Origin: Lentisphaeria bacterium UBA1724
GTDB lineage: Bacteria; Verrucomicrobiota; Lentisphaeria; Oligosphaerales; Oligosphaeraceae
Length of the DNA stretch: 28,884 nucleotides
Direction: 5' to 3'
Assembly (NCBI GenBank): GCA_002315885.1
Contig: DCIO01000095.1
Span: 13,171-42,054, forward strand
The position numbers and the translations under genes were made by a program. Positions 24,604-28,884 of the stretch are shown piece after piece. The notes beneath the pieces were generated by a model, which saw nothing but the letters and a program-made list of their open reading frames with translations, was not told the DNA's origin and searched no databases. Within the stretch, counting starts at the first letter, position 1. Each line of letters starts with the position of its first letter.

Positions 24604-25821
24604 CTATTTCTTCAATACATCTTCCAAGAACGGGTAGAATGCCTGGCAGAATCTGTAGAATCCCATGTCGGTCAGGTGGACGCCGTCCACGGTGCATTCC
24701 CAGAAGTCCTCTCCCAGAACACCATTCAGCGTATCGAAGAAGTAGATATTCTTGTCTCCTGCCTGGACGCGCTTTTTCCATTCCCTCTGCATCACCTCGG
24801 ATTTTTCGTCGATGACGCGCGAATGGATTTCAGGAATGGAGTTCGTGCCGGGGGTGGGGGCAATCAGGATGATGGGGAGCTCGGGATGATTGGCGCGGAT
24901 GATGTCAATGAAGCCAGGCAGTGATGCCTCCAGGCCCTTGGCGTCCACATTCCAGCAGTAGTCCAGCAGGAATGCGCTGGCGTCAATTCCCGCCAGGATT
25001 TTTGCGATTTCGGGCTCGCCCTTGCCATTTCCGGAGAAGCCCAGGTTGATGATTTCCTGGTCCAGCATCCGCGAGAGGATATTGCTGGAGGCCATGCCGG
25101 GACGGGTTGCGCAGCCGCCCTGCTGGATGGAGGTGCCGTACCAGACGATGGGCTTGGGATTCTGGAAGGGTGTGGCGGCCTCCACTTTGGCGCCTTCATC
25201 CAGCCCGACTGCCAGGTTTTTCACGCCATTGTAAAGCGGGAAATTGATGATGACGTCGTGCATGGTCTTTTCCACATGGGTGACAATCGTGGCAGAGAAT
25301 TCGCACTTGGAGTGGTCAGTGCGTGTGACACCGAAGCACTTCCAGGGGCCGCCATCCCACTTCATATAGACATCGAAGCCGCCGCTGCCAGTGAAGGCCA
25401 TGTGGTCCATGCCGCCAGTCTCCGTGGTGGCGCCTTGCAGAGATACGCTGGTGCTGTCCGTGCGGAAACGGACCTGTGCGCCTGCGGAATGCCGTGCCAG
25501 GTGATAGGCGAAGCAGTTTTCCACGGGAATTACGGTGGGGACGCCCTGGGGGAATTGTGTTACGGTGGCAGTGGGCTCCGGTTGTGGCAGGCGCTGGTAG
25601 TTATGGAGTTGGTCGAACCAGGCCAAGCCCACGATTTTCATGGGGGCTTCGTAGGGGAGATACCACTTCAGACCATCGCCATTGGCAGGGAGCCAGGCCA
25701 TGTTGGTGTCAATTTTCTTGATGTCGTTTTCCATTTTTTCAGGAGAGCCGGAAGCCAAAATGCAGGTTGCCCAAAGGAGCACACAAAACGCAAGCAGGAC
25801 TTTCGTGGTTAATTTTTTCAT
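24604..25821 (-). CDS. secreted SGNH/GDSL-family esterase
   Basis: This 405-aa protein has a Sec signal (MKKLTTKVLLAFCVLLWATC onward). A jelly-roll-like N-terminal domain (~40-215) precedes a catalytic SGNH domain (~224-405). Key residues are S231 in WYGTSIQQGG, N265 in NLGFSGNGKGE and D379/H382 in DGVHLTDMG. The wording PIVWYGTSIQQGGCATRPGM matches the Lipase_GDSL_3 type, whose members include carbohydrate deacetylases. It probably removes acyl groups from extracytoplasmic glycans. It starts 5 nt after the stop of the adjacent oxidoreductase gene, so the two form an operon. There is no SD. Confidence 0.88.
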   Translation of the reverse strand: MKKLTTKVLLAFCVLLWATCILASGSPEKMENDIKKIDTNMAWLPANGDGLKWYLPYEAPMKIVGLAWFDQLHNYQRLPQPEPTATVTQFPQGVPTVIPVENCFAYHLARHSAGAQVRFRTDSTSVSLQGATTETGGMDHMAFTGSGGFDVYMKWDGGPWKCFGVTRTDHSKCEFSATIVTHVEKTMHDVIINFPLYNGVKNLAVGLDEGAKVEAATPFQNPKPIVWYGTSIQQGGCATRPGMASSNILSRMLDQEIINLGFSGNGKGEPEIAKILAGIDASAFLLDYCWNVDAKGLEASLPGFIDIIRANHPELPIILIAPTPGTNSIPEIHSRVIDEKSEVMQREWKKRVQAGDKNIYFFDTLNGVLGEDFWECTVDGVHLTDMGFYRFCQAFYPFLEDVLKK

Positions 25822-25826
25822 TGGGG

Positions 25827-26894
25827 TTATTTTAGAAATTTCTGCATGGGCTGGAAGCCACTCTTGCGGAAGACTTCCTCGGTGATGCGGACGACCTCCA
25901 GGGCCTCTTCGTATTTGATGGGGTAGGGCACGCCATTCAGGATGGTGTCGGCGCAGTGTTTCCAGACATCCGTCATCTGGCAGGGTGCGGGATCGTAGTC
26001 CGCATCCACGAAGGTCAGCGTCTCGTCGAAATTCCCGTATTGCAGCGGGGGATTTTCGGGATGTGGCTTCAGGGGCTTGAAGGGGATGGAGGGATCCACC
26101 ATGCGGACATGCAGGCGCTTGGCGCCGTGTTCCATGGCGATGGTTCCCCGGGTGCCGATGATTTCCAGTTCGCGGCCGGGGAGGGTGTTGGCTCCCGTGA
26201 CCTGCACTTCCGCCAGACGGCCGTTGGCTGCCTTTAGGAGAATCTTGTATAGGTCGTCACCATCGCCGATGGAGATGGAGTGGCGCACATCCGCCCAGAT
26301 GTCCACCACGGGGCTCTCCAGGAACTGCAGCGCGTGGTCCAGCATGTGTGGTCCCCAGTTGGTCAGCAACCCGCCGTAGAATTCCGTCATGGTCATCCAG
26401 TCGTTGCGTCGGCAGTAGCCCACGCTGCGGTTGATGGTGATGTATTGGACTTCGCCAATCAGTCCGCTGTCCATCAACTCCTTCGCTTTGGTGAACTCGG
26501 GCTCGAAGCGGCGGTTGTGACGCAGGAAGAGCTTTCCGGGATGCTTCTCTGCACAGGCAATCAAGTCCTTCATTTCGGCTACGCTGGTGGCGATGGGCTT
26601 TTCCGTCATGCAGTATTTTCCCGCTTCCAGCACGCGCTTCGCCAGGGGCACATGGTCCAGATGGCGCACTGCCAGGGTGACCAGGTCAATGCGGTCATCC
26701 TTCAGCACTTCATCCAAAGAGGCGTATTTTGTGTATTGTGTTCCCCAGTTTGCGGGGAGATTCTCCAGGCGCTCGGGGGTGTTGTCACAGACTGCCACCA
26801 GCTCAAAGCGGCTGGGGTCTGCACCCAGGATTTCATTGACGTGTCCACGGCCCATGCGGCCCAGGCCGACGGTGGCAAAACGAATCTTGTTCAT
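25827..26894 (-). CDS. Gfo/Idh/MocA family oxidoreductase
   Basis: This 355-aa dehydrogenase-like protein has a complete nucleotide-binding loop VGLGRMGRGH at residues ~8-17, MTEKPIATS near residue 97 (the EKP catalytic lysine) and NWGPHMLDHALQF near 180 with the family histidine. It is cytosolic, NAD(P)-dependent, and the sugar substrate is unknown. The start MNKIRFATV at 26894 is chosen because the open extension upstream adds nine residues before the Rossmann strand. It is only distantly like the oxidoreductase at 3614-4642, whose nucleotide loop is degenerate. It is followed after 5 nt by a secreted esterase, suggesting joint use on a substituted sugar. Confidence 0.92.
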   Translation of the reverse strand: MNKIRFATVGLGRMGRGHVNEILGADPSRFELVAVCDNTPERLENLPANWGTQYTKYASLDEVLKDDRIDLVTLAVRHLDHVPLAKRVLEAGKYCMTEKPIATSVAEMKDLIACAEKHPGKLFLRHNRRFEPEFTKAKELMDSGLIGEVQYITINRSVGYCRRNDWMTMTEFYGGLLTNWGPHMLDHALQFLESPVVDIWADVRHSISIGDGDDLYKILLKAANGRLAEVQVTGANTLPGRELEIIGTRGTIAMEHGAKRLHVRMVDPSIPFKPLKPHPENPPLQYGNFDETLTFVDADYDPAPCQMTDVWKHCADTILNGVPYPIKYEEALEVVRITEEVFRKSGFQPMQKFLK

Positions 26895-26937
26895 TTTTTG
26901 TAGGATTCTATTGGAAAACAAGCGGAATTCGGGTCTT

Positions 26938-26964
26938 TTTATAAATGTAACGCGTTGTTCTCAA
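26938..26964 (-). promoter_or_regulatory. weak candidate promoter for the oxidoreductase-esterase pair
   Basis: On the minus strand TTGAGA (26959-26964) and TATAAA (26938-26943) are 15 bp apart, shorter than ideal, and lie about 44 nt before the ATG at 26894. Confidence 0.3.
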
Positions 26965-26980
26965 ATGTTGCTTTGCGGAG

Positions 26981-28126
26981 CTAGTGTTTCAGGATATTGC
27001 ACAGCCGGAACACTTCCTCTGCGGTGTCTGCGGCATTCTGTGCCGTGCGTTGGGGATTCATGGCGTCTGCCAGGGAGATTGGCGTGCGTAGGATTGGGAA
27101 AAAGGCATCGATCCCCGCATCATGGCATTGGAGGGCGCCGGGGGAGATGCAACCCGCAAATGCGATGACGGGCTTGTGGTATTTCTTGGCGAGTTTGGCG
27201 ACTCCTGATGGTGCTTTCCCCATGGCAGTCTGTGCATCCAGGCAGCCTTCGCCTGTAACGACGATGTCCGCCGTGGCGATATCGTCTTCCAAGTGCGTGG
27301 CATCCAGAACAAGCTTGACGCCTGGCATCAATTCGGCATTGAGGAAGGTCCGTAGCGCAAATCCCATCCCGCCTGCCGCGCCGGAACCCGGGTAGTCTGG
27401 GGCCGCAGTGGGAATTGCCTCCTTCGTCAATTGCGCGAAATGTCCGATTGCTTCGTCCATTATGGGGATTTGCTGTGGTGTGGCGCCTTTTTGCTGGGCG
27501 AAGATCGCGCTGCATCCACGTGGTCCGCAGAGTGGGTTGTCCACATCGCAAGCCACCTTGAAATGGCATTGTGCCAGCAGTGGGTTCTGGTGGTCGAGGC
27601 GGATTTCGGAAAGTGTTCCAAGGCCGTCGCATCCCGAGGCAATTTGCTGTCCATGTCGGTCCAGCAACTGGAAGCCCAGCGCCTGGAGCATTCCTGCCCC
27701 CGCGTCGTTGGTTGCGCTTCCACCGATGCCGATAATGAATTCTCGGCGTCCCGCGTCCATAAGCATGGCGATGAGTTCTCCCACTCCCCGCGTGGAGGTC
27801 TTGGCGGGGTTGCGTTTTTCCGTGGGGACCAACATCAAGCCGGCAGCCCCTGACATCTCCAATAGCGCACTCTTTCCATCGGAGAGAAGGCCGTATAGGC
27901 AGGAAACCACCTCGCCCAATGGTCCATGGACTTGCTTGGCGGCAAGCGTGCCCTTCATGCCCAATGTAAGGGCTTCCACGGTCCCTTCGCCACCATCCGC
28001 CAGGGGACGGACGACGATTTCCACGTTTGGAAATACCCGTCGGATCCCTGTGGCGACGGCTTCGCCAATGGCCAGTGAGTTCAGGCTTCCCTTGAAGGAG
28101 TCTATTGCGATTACGATTTTCCGCAT
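26981..28126 (-). CDS. glycerate kinase (GlxK/GarK type)
   Basis: This 381-aa kinase phosphorylates D-glycerate, linking sugar-acid and glyoxylate breakdown to glycolysis. Motifs are IAIDSFKGSL at the start, ADGGEGTVEAL (~45), GIGGSATNDAGAGMLQALG (~130) and TGEGCLDAQTAMGKAPSGVA (~295), all typical of the type I family (COG1929). Length is normal from MRKIVIAID at 28126, which is therefore taken as the start. The reading frame continues 79 codons upstream into an unrelated signal peptide and pectate-lyase-like start, treated separately. No SD or obvious promoter is seen. It is 86 nt upstream of the oxidoreductase gene. Confidence 0.94.
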   Translation of the reverse strand: MRKIVIAIDSFKGSLNSLAIGEAVATGIRRVFPNVEIVVRPLADGGEGTVEALTLGMKGTLAAKQVHGPLGEVVSCLYGLLSDGKSALLEMSGAAGLMLVPTEKRNPAKTSTRGVGELIAMLMDAGRREFIIGIGGSATNDAGAGMLQALGFQLLDRHGQQIASGCDGLGTLSEIRLDHQNPLLAQCHFKVACDVDNPLCGPRGCSAIFAQQKGATPQQIPIMDEAIGHFAQLTKEAIPTAAPDYPGSGAAGGMGFALRTFLNAELMPGVKLVLDATHLEDDIATADIVVTGEGCLDAQTAMGKAPSGVAKLAKKYHKPVIAFAGCISPGALQCHDAGIDAFFPILRTPISLADAMNPQRTAQNAADTAEEVFRLCNILKH

Positions 28127-28363
28127 TGTGGAAGGATTGATTTTTGAGTCTGGATTCTCAGGAAAAAGGGGTAGCTCAGAATGACCCGCCAGAAACTTCG
28201 CTTCCTGGGACTCGACCATGTCCAATACGCGCTGGAGCGCGTCGGTGTCGTCCGATACCCCGTCCCCCTTGACCCCGAAATCCCGGACATTCAGGGCAAG
28301 CAACGGCAGGCACAATATGTATAAAAAAAGAGGAAGAAACGCATGGTAGTAAGAAAAATGCAC
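28127..28363 (-). pseudogene. truncated 5' end of a pectate-lyase-superfamily gene
   Basis: The reading frame ahead of glycerate kinase codes for a hydrophobic signal-like stretch (FLPLFLYILCLPLLA) followed by LNVRDFGVKGDGVSDDTDAL. The latter is the hallmark N-terminus of pectate-lyase/GH28-type beta-helix proteins. After QRVLDMVE the similarity stops and a featureless linker runs into glycerate kinase. The best original start, ATG at 28344 (MRFFLFF), is out of frame with the rest. Adding one base to the 7-A tract at 28323-28329 would join it. The frame as it stands begins at a GTG. Interpreted as a broken remnant fused in frame by deletion. Confidence 0.65.
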
Positions 28364-28390
28364 AACGACTGAAATTCGTCAGCAGACTTA

Positions 28391-28519
28391 CTATACCACC
28401 CGACGAATCACGCGAGGAACTAGTGGCTCATCCCGTTCTTCCAAAGGCAGGTCCACGGGAAGAATACCGTCCACGCCGATGGATTTCAGTTGGTCGCTGA
28501 GTTCTCGTCTCGTCCGTAA
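28391..28519 (-). pseudogene. short fragment resembling tryptophan synthase alpha
   Basis: A 42-codon frame contains LSDQLKSIGVDGILPVDLPL followed by EE. This matches the TrpA region around the strand-2 aspartate (consensus GVDG-hydrophobic-PDLPxEE). The following residues to the stop do not fit TrpA. It begins where the AsnA-like homology ends in another frame (~28500-28504). Only about 25 residues support it, so the assignment is tentative. Confidence 0.35.
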
Positions 28520-28884
28520 TCACTTTCTCCCAATCCCATTGGTCGACATACAACGAATGCAGGTTGTCCAATTCCTCGTCGGGACGGATGGCGTTCATGT
28601 CAGTGTAAATGCCGTGGCCGGGCTGGGTCTTGAGGGAGCCCAGTTTCATGCGCTTCCATTTGGCAAGAGAATGAACGACCTCGGCACGACGCTCCTGGAT
28701 GTCCTTGATGGGGAAAACAACGGGGCGCTCAACGCCGTTCAAATCATCGTTGATGCCAGTTCCAGAAAGAACGAAAAGCGGCGCAGTGACACGCTGGAGT
28801 TGCAGGTTGAAGGAAAGATTGCCCTGGAAGGATTCCTTCGTCTTGCGTATCGTCCTCCATTGTATTTTTGAACTGTGTTGTTCC
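28428..28884 (-). pseudogene. asnA: N-terminal fragment of asparagine synthetase A
   Basis: The frame is open from the window edge. It shows TAPLFVLSGTGINDDLNGVE, EVVHSLAKWKRMKLG, YTDMNAIRPDEELDNLHSLY and VDQWDWEKVI, the conserved first third of ammonia-dependent asparagine synthetase (AspRS-like class II fold). AsnA is about 330 aa. Here similarity stops after ITDETRT (about 28500) and 24 unrelated codons lead to a stop at 28428, so the catalytic C-terminal two thirds are missing. The start codon is just outside the window. It is either a pseudogene or a chimeric assembly join. Confidence 0.85.

Overview
The window looks like a chromosomal segment of a Lentisphaerota/Victivallales-type bacterium, or a close relative in the PVC group. 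This is inferred from gene content and not from any search. The pointers are a pseudopilin with an FTLIELLVVIAIIAIL helix and a C-terminal H-X9-DG motif, a GluRS with a divergent KPYSKRDG signature, many secreted or cytosolic carbohydrate-active enzymes with paired Gfo/Idh/MocA oxidoreductases, and a general lack of Shine-Dalgarno (SD) sequences in front of genes.

Layout. 1-3.6 kb: carB (minus strand) and a 364-bp gap holding an imperfect inverted repeat. 3.6-5.8 kb: a Gfo/Idh oxidoreductase (minus) divergent from a secreted DUF4886/SGNH-like protein (plus). 5.8-9.2 kb: gltX and der, each preceded right up to its ATG by a different tandem heptanucleotide repeat, and separated by a duplicated ~105-bp palindromic element. 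9.2-17.1 kb: two large paralogous GH38 alpha-mannosidases bracketing maf and a serine acetyltransferase gene, closed by a strong intrinsic terminator. 17.1-18.05 kb: a PHP-domain phosphoesterase. 18.1-19.85 kb: an AT-richer, overlapping three-gene module of XRE regulator, ImmA/IrrE metallopeptidase and PIN nuclease, with SD sites and a large dyad over its promoter. This is the best candidate for a toxin-antitoxin or defence-like system. 19.86-24.5 kb: a lipoprotein with a probable alpha/alpha-toroid domain (minus), a pseudopilin-like protein and a GH13 enzyme. 24.6-28.1 kb: glycerate kinase, a second Gfo/Idh oxidoreductase and a secreted SGNH esterase, all minus strand. 28.1-28.9 kb: a mosaic of broken gene pieces. 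These are a signal peptide plus pectate-lyase-like start in frame with glycerate kinase, a TrpA-like fragment, and the N-terminal third of asparagine synthetase A running off the edge.

How the genes fit together. The housekeeping genes (carB, gltX, der, maf, cysE-type) are interspersed with genes for glycan use: cytosolic mannosidases, an alpha-glucan enzyme, an esterase that could remove acyl groups, sugar dehydrogenases and glycerate kinase. This suits a saprophytic or gut polysaccharide degrader. Intergenic spaces are rich in short repeats and hairpins of several unrelated types. No rRNA, tRNA, CRISPR array, transposase or integrase was seen.
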